A stretch of DNA of 64,000 bases. It comes from Betaproteobacteria bacterium SCN1. GTDB lineage: Bacteria; Pseudomonadota; Gammaproteobacteria; Burkholderiales; Thiobacillaceae. A program made the translations under genes and the position numbers. How positions within the stretch are numbered: the first letter of the stretch is position 1; every line of letters begins with the position of its first letter. The stretch covers positions 248,001 to 312,000 of the forward strand of contig WBSF01000008.1 of the NCBI GenBank assembly GCA_008923315.1. The letters are read 5' to 3'. Under the pieces are notes generated by a model that ran no database searches, was not told the DNA's origin, and saw only the letters and a list, made by a program, of their open reading frames with translations. Shown piece after piece: positions 20,313 to 28,352 of the stretch.

Positions 20313-20524
20313 GTGGCGGTATGCTCGCACCGGGTCCATGCCATGCCGGACACGGCGCAAACCCGGGATTCCGGCCCAGGCGGTCTCCGCGCGCGGAACC
20401 GCCCGCGCCGCATCGCGCACAAGCGGCCGGGCCCCGGTTGCGGCCCCCCGACCATGGCCGATACCATCGGCTCATCGCGCCCCGCGCGGTTTCCCTGCCT
20501 TACAGAAACCCCAGACCAGAAGAC

Positions 20525-21436
20525 ATGCTTTTCGATCACATCGCACTGCCCATCGCTTCCGTCGCATGCGAGACGGGATTTTCCGTCGAGACCCTGATCG
20601 CATGGGAAAGCCGCTGCGGTTTCCCGGCGTCTTTCGTGAATGCCCGGGGCGAGCGTATATATATGCCCGAACAGGTCAGATCGCTCTCGAGAATCAAGCG
20701 CCTGATGGGGCGCGGATACCCCCTCGAAACGCTTCTGGCGATGGACGAAACCGCGCAACGCGCGCTCGATGCGGCCAACGCGCCCGCCGGACGCACCGCG
20801 GACACGCAGCGGCTGGACGGCTGGATGCAACTGGTAAAGGCCCGCGATCCCCGATCCATGCATCGCCAGTTCCATCGCGAGCTGGCCAAGCTCGGCATGC
20901 TGCATTTCATCCAGAATACGCTCGTCCCCCTGACCCGGCTGGTGAACGAAGCCTGGGCCCGCGATCAACTCGACGTGCTCGACGAACAGCTGCTCTGGGA
21001 AAACATCGAACAGTATTTCCGCAAGGCGATAGCCGACCTCGAACCGCCCGATGCCGGCCGGCCGCGCTGCCTCCTGACCACCCTGCCGGGCGAAACCCAT
21101 CTCCTCGGCCTGCTGATGGTCGAAGCCCTGCTGATGCTGGAGGACGCCCATCCCGTGCCGCTCGGCGCCGAGACACCGATTGCCCGCATCGCCGGTGCGG
21201 TCGAGGCCCGGCGCATCGACGTGGTCTGCCTGTCGTTCAGCATCGCCTGTCCGCCCGAGCGGATCGTGCAGGGTCTGGGCGCATTGCGGCGCGCGCTGCC
21301 CGGATACGTGCAGATCTGGGCCGGCGGGCAGGGCGTACAGGCGCTGCGCGCGCCCATCGACGGGGTGCACGTGATCCCGGAATTCGAAGATTTGCTCGTC
21401 TGGCTGGCAGGCTGGAGGGCCGAAGCAGGCACTTGA
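20525..21436 (+). CDS. MerR-type regulator with B12-binding-fold domain (CarH/LitR-like)
   Basis: This 303-residue protein has three parts. A MerR-like winged helix occupies residues 1-75 (IASVACETGFSVETLIAWESR, RIYMPEQVRSLSRIKRLMGRG). A helical bundle spans about 95-175. A Rossmann-like cobalamin-binding fold spans about 180-300, with E190-x-H192-x-x-G195, a core Ser (VVCLSFS) and WAGGQGV. In CarH photoreceptors His of this motif is the lower cobalt ligand, and a bundle Trp-His and Glu-His contact adenosylcobalamin. Here W144 and E154 remain, but both bundle histidines are replaced (A145, Q155). Cobalamin-dependent light sensing is therefore possible but not assured. The next gene encodes a di-iron protein and may be its target. 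Confidence 0.78.
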   Translation: MLFDHIALPIASVACETGFSVETLIAWESRCGFPASFVNARGERIYMPEQVRSLSRIKRLMGRGYPLETLLAMDETAQRALDAANAPAGRTADTQRLDGWMQLVKARDPRSMHRQFHRELAKLGMLHFIQNTLVPLTRLVNEAWARDQLDVLDEQLLWENIEQYFRKAIADLEPPDAGRPRCLLTTLPGETHLLGLLMVEALLMLEDAHPVPLGAETPIARIAGAVEARRIDVVCLSFSIACPPERIVQGLGALRRALPGYVQIWAGGQGVQALRAPIDGVHVIPEFEDLLVWLAGWRAEAGT

Positions 21437-21444
21437 CCTGAAAT

Positions 21445-21460
21445 TGACACTAAAATGTCA
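21445..21460. promoter_or_regulatory. Inverted repeat TGACA-N6-TGTCA at the start of the di-iron protein gene
   Basis: TGACA (21445-21449) and TGTCA (21456-21460) form a perfect inverted repeat in the 18-bp gap after the MerR-type gene, overlapping the first possible ATG of the next gene. It is a plausible operator for the adjacent regulator. If so, translation may begin at the second ATG (21479). Confidence 0.4.
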
Positions 21461-22348
21461 CGTCCGACGTCGACAATGCCACGCGATATACCCGTATTGC
21501 ACGCGCCCACGCTCCCCATGCTTTACATCGATCTCTTCAAGTCGCTCGAACGCGCCCGCTGGAACATGGAAACCGACATTCCGTGGGACCGCTTCGATGC
21601 CGCCCGGCTCACCGACGAACAGGCGCTCACGATCAAGATGAACGCCATCACCGAATGGGCCGCGCTGCCGGCAACGGAAATGTTCCTGCGCGACTTCGTT
21701 CACGACAGCGATTTTTCCGCCTTCATGTCCATCTGGTTCTACGAGGAGCAGAAACACGCACTGGTCCTGATGGAATACCTGCGCCGCTTCCGGCCCGAAT
21801 TCGCGCCCACCGAGGACGAGCTGCACGCGGTGCGCTTCCCCTTCGATCCGGCGCCGCCGATGGAAACGCTGATGCTGCATTTCTGCGGCGAGGTGCGCCT
21901 GACGCAGTGGTACAAGTGCGCCGCGGACTGGCACACCGAACCGGTGATCAAGTTCATCTACGAAACCATTTCGCGCGACGAAGGCCGGCATGGCGGCGCC
22001 TACCTGCAGTACATGAAGCGCGCACTGAAGGAGGGCGGCAAGAGCGTTGCCGCCGCCTTCGCCAAGATCGGCTTCCTGATGGCGTCGAGCAAACGTTCCG
22101 ACAAAGCCCTGCACCCCACCAACCTGCACGTCAACGAAGCGCTTTTCCCGCGCGACACCGTGCAATCGCGCCTGCCCGACCCGGCCTGGCTGGAACGCTG
22201 GCTCGACGAGCAGATCCGCTTCGACGAAACCTGGGAAAACAAGGTGGTGGGCGGGATTCTCCGCAATCTGTCGAACCTGCTGGGGCAGACCTTCGAAAAC
22301 GTGCGCGACCTCAATCGCTACCGCAAGCAGATGCTGGCGGCCGCCTGA
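21455..22348 (+). CDS. Ferritin-like di-iron protein (acyl-ACP desaturase/oxygenase-like fold)
   Basis: This 297-residue, largely helical cytosolic protein has a complete set of di-iron ligands: E67 (NAITEW), E98-Q-K-H101 (FYEEQKHA), E147 (CGEVRLTQWY) and E177-G-R-H180 (ISRDEGRHGG). Two E-x-x-H pairs with two extra Glu are the pattern of class II di-iron enzymes such as stearoyl-ACP desaturases. Reaction and substrate are unknown. No clear ribosome-binding site precedes the ATG at 21455; the ATG at 21479 is an alternative. It immediately follows the B12-fold MerR regulator. Confidence 0.75.
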   Translation: MSRPTSTMPRDIPVLHAPTLPMLYIDLFKSLERARWNMETDIPWDRFDAARLTDEQALTIKMNAITEWAALPATEMFLRDFVHDSDFSAFMSIWFYEEQKHALVLMEYLRRFRPEFAPTEDELHAVRFPFDPAPPMETLMLHFCGEVRLTQWYKCAADWHTEPVIKFIYETISRDEGRHGGAYLQYMKRALKEGGKSVAAAFAKIGFLMASSKRSDKALHPTNLHVNEALFPRDTVQSRLPDPAWLERWLDEQIRFDETWENKVVGGILRNLSNLLGQTFENVRDLNRYRKQMLAAA

Positions 22349-22435
22349 GCCCGCCGCGCACATCCCGCCCTTGTGCCGGACCGGCGTATGCCGCGCCGAT
22401 TGCGGCATAATGCGCAGCACCGCCGTGCCGCCACC

Positions 22436-24328
22436 ATGAACAGGTCAGCCTTCGACAACCCGATCGATCCGGTCGAATACACCGCGCTCTCGGCGCAGGA
22501 ACAGGAACGGGTGATACAGCTCCAGCAGACCGTGCTGGAAGACGTCGCACTCGGCAAGGACCACATCCAGGTCATCGAGGACATCTGCCGGCTGGCCGAA
22601 AGCGCGGTCCCGGATTCGGTCGCCTCGTGCATGCTGCTCAACGACGACGGCGCCAGCCTCTACGTGCTGGCCGCGCCCAGCATCCCGGCCCCGGCGATCG
22701 CGCGGCTCGACGGCCTGCGTCCCGGCCCGGGCGGCGGCTCCTGCGGCAACGCGGTCTTTCGCGCCCAGCCGGTTTTCGTCGAAAACACGCTGACCGATCC
22801 GCGCTGGTGCGACATCCGGCAGATCGCAGTCGACTTCAACATCAACGCCTGCTGGTCCATGCCGATCCGCACAGCGGGCGGCAAGGTCATCGGCTCCTTC
22901 GCCCTGTCGAGCTTCGAGCACCGCCAGCCCGGCATATTCCATCGCAAGCTGCTGGAAATCAGCGCCCACCTGATCGGTATCGTCCTCGCGCGGCAGGCCT
23001 CCGAAGCGCGCATTGCCTACCTGGCCAGCCACGACACGCTGACCGGACTGCCCAATCGCACACTGATACGCGACCGGCTCGAACAGGCCATCGCGCGCGC
23101 CCGGCATGCGCGCGGCGGCGGTGCGGTGGTATTTCTCGACCTCGACAATTTCAAACTGGTCAACGACACGCTCGGACACACCCTGGGCGACGCGCTGCTG
23201 GCCCAGACCGCCGAACGGCTCGGCGCCTGCCTGCAACAGGCCGACAGTCTGGGGCGGCAGGGCGGCGACGAATTCCTGATCGTGCTCGCCGACGCCCGGA
23301 CGCCCGAGGCGATCTCCGCCCAGGCCGAACGCATGCTCGACGCAATGCAGGCGCCGTTCCGCATCGACGGCCATGTCGTTGCGGCCTCGCTGTCGCTGGG
23401 CATCGCCGCATTTCCGGCCGACGGTGCGGACCCCGACACGCTGATCCGCAAGGCCGACGCGGCCATGTACCACGCCAAGGACGCGGGACGGAACACCTAT
23501 CGTTTCTTCACCGAGCGCATGAACCACGATTCGGCCGAGCACCTCAAGCTGCGGACCGACATGCGGCGGGCGCTGGACGCGCACGAATTCATCCTCCACT
23601 ACCAGCCCCAGCTGGATCTCGCGCGCAATGCCATCGTCGGCGTCGAGGCGCTGATACGCTGGCCCCACCCCGAACTCGGCCCGATTCCTCCGGCACGCTT
23701 CATCCCGGTAGCCGAGAGCTGCGGCGCCATCGTGCCGATCGGCGAATGGGTCCTGCGCGAAGCCTGCCGGCAAGCGGCGGCCTGGGACGCCCTGGGCCTG
23801 CCGCCGCTGGTCATGGCGGTCAACCTGTCCGCCGTGCAGTTCCGGCGCGGCGATCTGGAAGCCACCGTCGAACGGGCGCTGGCCGATTCCGGCCTGGCGC
23901 CGGAACGGCTGGAGCTGGAACTCACCGAATCCATCCTCCTGCAGGACACTGCGCACATGCTTCAGCTCGTCCAGCGGCTCAAGGCGCTCGGCGTGAAACT
24001 CTCGATCGACGATTTCGGCACCGGCTATTCCAACCTGGCCTATCTGCGCCAGCTCGCCGTCGACCGGCTGAAGATCGACCAGTCCTTCGTGCGCGACATG
24101 ACGCACAACGCGGACAACGCCAGCATCGTCCGCGCGGTCGTACAGATGGCGCACAGCCTGCATCTGCGCGTCCTGGCAGAAGGCGTGGAGGATGCCTCCG
24201 TCCTCGACCGCCTGCGCGCCTTCGGATGCGACGAGGCGCAGGGCTATCATCTCGCCCGCCCCATGGATGCGGCCGCATGTGCCGCTTTCGTGCAGCAGGC
24301 GCGTCCGGCTACAGCTTCCGGCATCTGA
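22436..24328 (+). CDS. GAF-GGDEF-EAL cyclic-di-GMP signalling protein
   Basis: This 630-residue cytosolic protein has no membrane helix. A GAF sensor domain covers about residues 38-185 (GGGSCGNAVF, VDFNINACWSMPI). A diguanylate cyclase domain covers about 195-355, with GGDEF intact at 276-280. A phosphodiesterase EAL domain covers about 370-620, with EALIRW at 404, a DDFGTGYS loop and EGVE. Both catalytic signatures are intact, so it could make or degrade c-di-GMP, and the net output is uncertain. The usual RxxD inhibitory site before GGDEF is absent. Confidence 0.92.
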   Translation: MNRSAFDNPIDPVEYTALSAQEQERVIQLQQTVLEDVALGKDHIQVIEDICRLAESAVPDSVASCMLLNDDGASLYVLAAPSIPAPAIARLDGLRPGPGGGSCGNAVFRAQPVFVENTLTDPRWCDIRQIAVDFNINACWSMPIRTAGGKVIGSFALSSFEHRQPGIFHRKLLEISAHLIGIVLARQASEARIAYLASHDTLTGLPNRTLIRDRLEQAIARARHARGGGAVVFLDLDNFKLVNDTLGHTLGDALLAQTAERLGACLQQADSLGRQGGDEFLIVLADARTPEAISAQAERMLDAMQAPFRIDGHVVAASLSLGIAAFPADGADPDTLIRKADAAMYHAKDAGRNTYRFFTERMNHDSAEHLKLRTDMRRALDAHEFILHYQPQLDLARNAIVGVEALIRWPHPELGPIPPARFIPVAESCGAIVPIGEWVLREACRQAAAWDALGLPPLVMAVNLSAVQFRRGDLEATVERALADSGLAPERLELELTESILLQDTAHMLQLVQRLKALGVKLSIDDFGTGYSNLAYLRQLAVDRLKIDQSFVRDMTHNADNASIVRAVVQMAHSLHLRVLAEGVEDASVLDRLRAFGCDEAQGYHLARPMDAAACAAFVQQARPATASGI

Positions 24329-24630
24329 TTCCGGACCGGCGCGGACCGCTCCGCCCCCGTTCCGGGTCGCCGGCCATGCGCCGCCAGGACCGGACAGGGG
24401 CAATGCTACTATTCGGCGTGATGTCGAATTTGTGGCGAGGATCGCCGCGCGGATACGGTGCCCGGCCGTTTCGGAGCAGCCTGCCGGCGAACGCTCCCGC
24501 GGCCTCCGGCGTCTTGCACACGCGGATACCGGTCCCGCCGCCCCGCCCGCGTCTCCCTGTCCGCCTCCGGCCGGACACGCGCCGCCGTCACGAAGCCGCG
24601 AACCGAATAGCCTGAACCTGGCGAGACCGA
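24329..24630. other. Intergenic region with no recognised gene
   Basis: These 302 bp of GC-rich sequence lie between the GGDEF-EAL gene and the Kef-like gene. Open frames crossing it have no recognisable protein character. No convincing promoter, hairpin with T-tract or repeat was found, though it must contain the promoter of the following gene. Confidence 0.5.
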
Positions 24631-26364
24631 ATGGAACACAACATTTCGCTGATTACCACGCTCGCGGCCGGTTTCGGCATCGCACTGATCCTCGGGTTCC
24701 TGGCCGAGCGCGTGCGGATGCCCGCCCTGGTGGGCTATCTGCTGGCCGGCATCATCATCGGCCCGCATTCGCCCGGCTTCGTGGCCGACGTGCACCTGGC
24801 CTCGCAGCTGTCGGAAATTGGCGTGATGCTGCTGATGTTCGGCGTCGGCCTGCATTTCTCGCTGAACGACCTGCTGGCGGTGCGACGCATCGCCGTACCC
24901 GGCGCGGTGGCGCAGATGGGGCTGGCTACCCTGCTCGGCATGGCGGTGGCCTGGTGGTGGGGCTGGTCGTGGGGCAGCGGGCTCGTGTTCGGCCTCTCGC
25001 TGTCGTGCGCGAGCACGGTCGTGCTGCTCAAGGCGCTGGAAACCCGCGGCGTGCTCGACAGCATGAACGGGCGCATCGCGGTCGGCTGGCTGGTGGTCGA
25101 GGACCTGGCCACGGTGATGATCCTCGTGCTGCTGCCGCCGCTGGCCGGCGTGCTCGGCGGCCCGGCCGCCGCAGCCTCAGGCGCGTCGACTTCGCTCTGG
25201 CTCGCCATCGGGCAGACGCTGTTGCAGGTGTTCGCCTTCATCGTGCTGATGCTGATCGCCGGCCGCCGCATTTTGCCCTGGCTGCTGTGGCAGGTGGCGC
25301 GCACCGGTTCGCGCGAACTGTTCACCCTGTCGGTGATCGCCGCGGCCATCGGCATCGCCTACGGCGCAGCCCACCTGTTCAGCGTCTCGTTCGCCCTGGG
25401 CGCCTTCTTCGCCGGCATGGTCATGCGCGAATCCGAATTCAGCCACCGCGCCGCCGAGGAATCCCTGCCGCTGCGCGACGCCTTCTCGGTGCTGTTCTTC
25501 GTGGCGGTGGGCATGCTGTTCGAGCCGGACATCCTCATCGAAGAGCCGCTGCACGTGCTGGGCGTGGTCGCCATCATCATGTTCGGCAAATCGATCGCCG
25601 CGCTGGCCATCGTGCTGGCCTTCCGCTACCCGCTGAACACGGCGCTGACGGTTTCGGCGAGCCTGGCGCAGATCGGCGAATTCTCGTTCATTCTTGCCGG
25701 CCTGGGCCTCGCGCTCGGGCTCATGCCCGCCGAAGGCATGAGCCTCGTCCTGGCCGGCGCCCTGATATCGATCGCGCTGAATCCGCTGCTCTTCACCGCC
25801 ATCGAACCGCTGCGCCGCTGGATACTGGCGCGTTCCGCAATCGCACGCAGCCTGGAGCTGCGCGACGATCCCTACGCCGAGCTGCCGATGAGCACCGACC
25901 GCCACTATCTGGAAGGGCAGGTCGTACTGGTCGGATATGGCCGCGTGGGCAAACGCATCGCCAGGGCGCTGGAAGCGCGCGGCATTCCCTACGTGGTGGC
26001 CGAGCAGAATCGCGAGCTGGTCGAAGATCTGCGCAAGCAGGGCGTGGCGGCGGTGTCCGGCAATGCCGCCGAGCCCTCGGTACTGATCCAGGCCCACATC
26101 GCCCAGGCGGCCATGATGGTGGTTGCCACGCCCGACCCGCTCAATGTCCGCCAGATGGTCGATACCGCGCGCACGCTCAATCCTGAAATCGAGATCGTGC
26201 TGCGCACCCACAGCGAGGACGAATCGGCGATGCTGCGCAAGGAGCGCATCGGCACGGTCTTCTTCGGCGAGGAGGAGCTGGCCAAGGGCATGACCGCACA
26301 CGTGCTGGAGCGTTTTCCACCGCGCACCGCGCAGGCGGCAGACCCGCACAATCAGGCGGCCTAG
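24631..26364 (+). CDS. Kef/YbaL-type monovalent cation:proton antiporter (CPA2) with TrkA-N domain
   Basis: This 577-residue protein has about 12 membrane segments over the first 400 residues (LIGFLAERVRMPALVGYLLAG-type start, FALGAFFAGMVMRESEFS). A cytosolic Rossmann TrkA-N/RCK domain follows: QVVLVGYGRVGKRIARALEARG, VVAEQNRELVEDLRKQG, VVATPDPLNVRQMV. This architecture belongs to KefB/KefC/YbaL potassium-efflux or cation antiporters. The absence of a TrkA-C domain and the length resemble YbaL. It converges on the ggt gene, with a 9-bp gap. Confidence 0.9.
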   Translation: MEHNISLITTLAAGFGIALILGFLAERVRMPALVGYLLAGIIIGPHSPGFVADVHLASQLSEIGVMLLMFGVGLHFSLNDLLAVRRIAVPGAVAQMGLATLLGMAVAWWWGWSWGSGLVFGLSLSCASTVVLLKALETRGVLDSMNGRIAVGWLVVEDLATVMILVLLPPLAGVLGGPAAAASGASTSLWLAIGQTLLQVFAFIVLMLIAGRRILPWLLWQVARTGSRELFTLSVIAAAIGIAYGAAHLFSVSFALGAFFAGMVMRESEFSHRAAEESLPLRDAFSVLFFVAVGMLFEPDILIEEPLHVLGVVAIIMFGKSIAALAIVLAFRYPLNTALTVSASLAQIGEFSFILAGLGLALGLMPAEGMSLVLAGALISIALNPLLFTAIEPLRRWILARSAIARSLELRDDPYAELPMSTDRHYLEGQVVLVGYGRVGKRIARALEARGIPYVVAEQNRELVEDLRKQGVAAVSGNAAEPSVLIQAHIAQAAMMVVATPDPLNVRQMVDTARTLNPEIEIVLRTHSEDESAMLRKERIGTVFFGEEELAKGMTAHVLERFPPRTAQAADPHNQAA

Positions 26365-26373
26365 GCCTCGGGA

Positions 26374-28152
26374 TCAGCGGCGCAGGCGCACCACCGTCCC
26401 CTCGCGCCGCCGATCGGCAGCACCGTCCTGCCCGCCGGTGGCGGGGTCGAGCGACACCGCCTGTACCGAACCGATGGTCTGCCCGCAGCCGTCCGTGCCG
26501 GCCTCGCCCAGCCCGGCGTGCCCCAGCCTGCGCAGCGCCTCCTGCGCGGCCAGGCCGAACCCCGGCTGCATGAAGGCCTGGCCGCCTTCGCAGCTCACCC
26601 GGCCGGCGGCGTGGGTGACCGACAGGCGCGGCGCGTCGATGGCCTGCTGCAGCGTCATGCCGTGGTCGACGAGATTGAGCGTGACGTTCAGCACCGAATT
26701 GATGATCGTCGCGCCGCCCGGCGAGCCGTAAGCGTAGACCGGCTTGCCGTCCCTGAAGAGCATCGTCGGCGCCATGCTCGAACGCGGGCGCTTGCCCGGC
26801 GCCACGTCGTTGGCGCCCGGGTTGCCGGCCGCCGCGTCGGCCGTGGGCGCGAAATTGAAATCGGTGAGCTCGTTGTTCAGCAGAAAACCGTAGCCCGGCA
26901 CCATGATGCCCGAGCCCCAGGTGTACTCGATGGTGCTGGTGTAGGTGACCACATTGCCCCAGCGGTCGACGACCGCGAAATGCGTGGTATGCGGGCTTTC
27001 GGCGCGGGCGCGCGTCGCGGGGGCAGGGCGCGCCGCCGGTTCCCACGGCGTCGGGTCGCCGGCCTGCGGCGTGTCCATGCGCCCATCGGATTGAATCAGC
27101 GCACTGCGCGCCGCCACATAGTCCGGATGCAGCAAGCCCGTGCGCGGCACCGGCGCGGCATCGTCGTCGCCGATCCACACCGCACGGTCCGCAAAGGCCA
27201 GGCGCATCGCCTCGATCATCGCGTGCAGCGTCTTGGCGCTGCCGAACCCGTAGCCCTGTGCCGCATCGCCGAGCGGAAACCGTTCCAGCAGGCCCAGCGT
27301 TTCCAGCATCGTCAGGCCACCGGAAGAGGGCGGCGGCATGGTCGCCAGCGTCCAGCCGCGATAGCGGCCCATCAGCGGCGTGCGGATCGCCACCTCGTAG
27401 CGCGCCAGATCGGCCGTCGTCATCCGCCCGCGGCCGGCCTCGCCCAGCTCGCTGCGCGCGCGCTGCTGCGCCTTCACGATGGCGCGCGCCAGCGGCCCCC
27501 GATAGAACGCGTTCGGGCCTTTGGCCGCAATCAGCTTCAATGTTTTGGCCAGGTCCGGCTGCACCAGCCAGCCGCCCTCGGCCAGCGGCACGCCGCCGGG
27601 CCGGAAGACCGCCGCGGTTTCCGGCTGCAGCGCCGTGCGGCCGTCGTCGTTTGCGATGTCTTCGGCCAGAAACCGGTTCACACGGAAACCGCGCCCGGCC
27701 AGCTCGATTGCCGGCGCCAGCGTCGCCGCCAGCGGCTGGGTGCCCCAACGCTTCAGCGCCGTATCCACCCCACGCAGCGTGCCCGGCACGCCCACCGCCA
27801 GCCCGCTGGTCGAAGCCAGCGCAAACGGCATCGGCAGGCCATCCGGCGCAAACTGATCGGCACGCGCCGCCGCCGGCGCGCGCTCGCGCGAATCCACGAT
27901 CACCGTCTCGCCCGTCTTCGCCAGATAAATCATCATGAACCCGCCGCCACCGATGCCCGAGGACTGCGGCTCCACCACGTTCAGTGCGAACTGCACCGCC
28001 GCCGCCGCATCCACCGCATTGCCCCCGGCCGCCAGCATGCGCGCGCCGGCAGCCGCCGCGGCCGGGTGTGAAACCGCAACCACCCCGCCGGGCGCGGCAG
28101 CGAGCACCGAAGAAGACAGCAGGCAAAGGGCGAGGAAAGCGCGGAAGAACAT
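26374..28152 (-). CDS. ggt: Gamma-glutamyltransferase
   Basis: This 592-residue periplasmic Ntn-hydrolase has an N-terminal signal peptide (MFFRAFLALCLLSSSVLAAA). The precursor autocleaves before the catalytic Thr (T389) in the motif SPHTTHFAVVD to give large and small subunits. The glutathione-binding Arg region VDSRERAPAAA, the GIMVPGYGFLLNNELTDF segment and PGG near SYGSPGGATIIN are all present. It hydrolyses glutathione or transfers its gamma-glutamyl group. The ATG at 28152 gives the signal peptide; a TTG 15 bp upstream is the alternative. Confidence 0.93.
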   Translation of the reverse strand: MFFRAFLALCLLSSSVLAAAPGGVVAVSHPAAAAAGARMLAAGGNAVDAAAAVQFALNVVEPQSSGIGGGGFMMIYLAKTGETVIVDSRERAPAAARADQFAPDGLPMPFALASTSGLAVGVPGTLRGVDTALKRWGTQPLAATLAPAIELAGRGFRVNRFLAEDIANDDGRTALQPETAAVFRPGGVPLAEGGWLVQPDLAKTLKLIAAKGPNAFYRGPLARAIVKAQQRARSELGEAGRGRMTTADLARYEVAIRTPLMGRYRGWTLATMPPPSSGGLTMLETLGLLERFPLGDAAQGYGFGSAKTLHAMIEAMRLAFADRAVWIGDDDAAPVPRTGLLHPDYVAARSALIQSDGRMDTPQAGDPTPWEPAARPAPATRARAESPHTTHFAVVDRWGNVVTYTSTIEYTWGSGIMVPGYGFLLNNELTDFNFAPTADAAAGNPGANDVAPGKRPRSSMAPTMLFRDGKPVYAYGSPGGATIINSVLNVTLNLVDHGMTLQQAIDAPRLSVTHAAGRVSCEGGQAFMQPGFGLAAQEALRRLGHAGLGEAGTDGCGQTIGSVQAVSLDPATGGQDGAADRRREGTVVRLRR

Positions 28153-28352
28153 GTCGGCAGAGACCAAGGCGGGAGAGCCTCAAGCCTGCCGTGGCAGGGT
28201 GCAGGCGTCAATCTTAGGATTTTGGATTTGAGGTCCGTTTATCGGCCGAAACTGAGTATCTTGTCGATAAAAACGGCTAGCCACCTAGAAAAACTCGATG
28301 GCCGCCTCGTAAACATAGTGATAGCTAGTGATTTTCGCAGCCGCCAGAAATG

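Noticed and set aside
28200-28290. Terminator after res around GGCTAGCC followed by T-rich sequence on the minus strand
   Set aside because: The palindrome has no loop, so it cannot form a proper intrinsic terminator.
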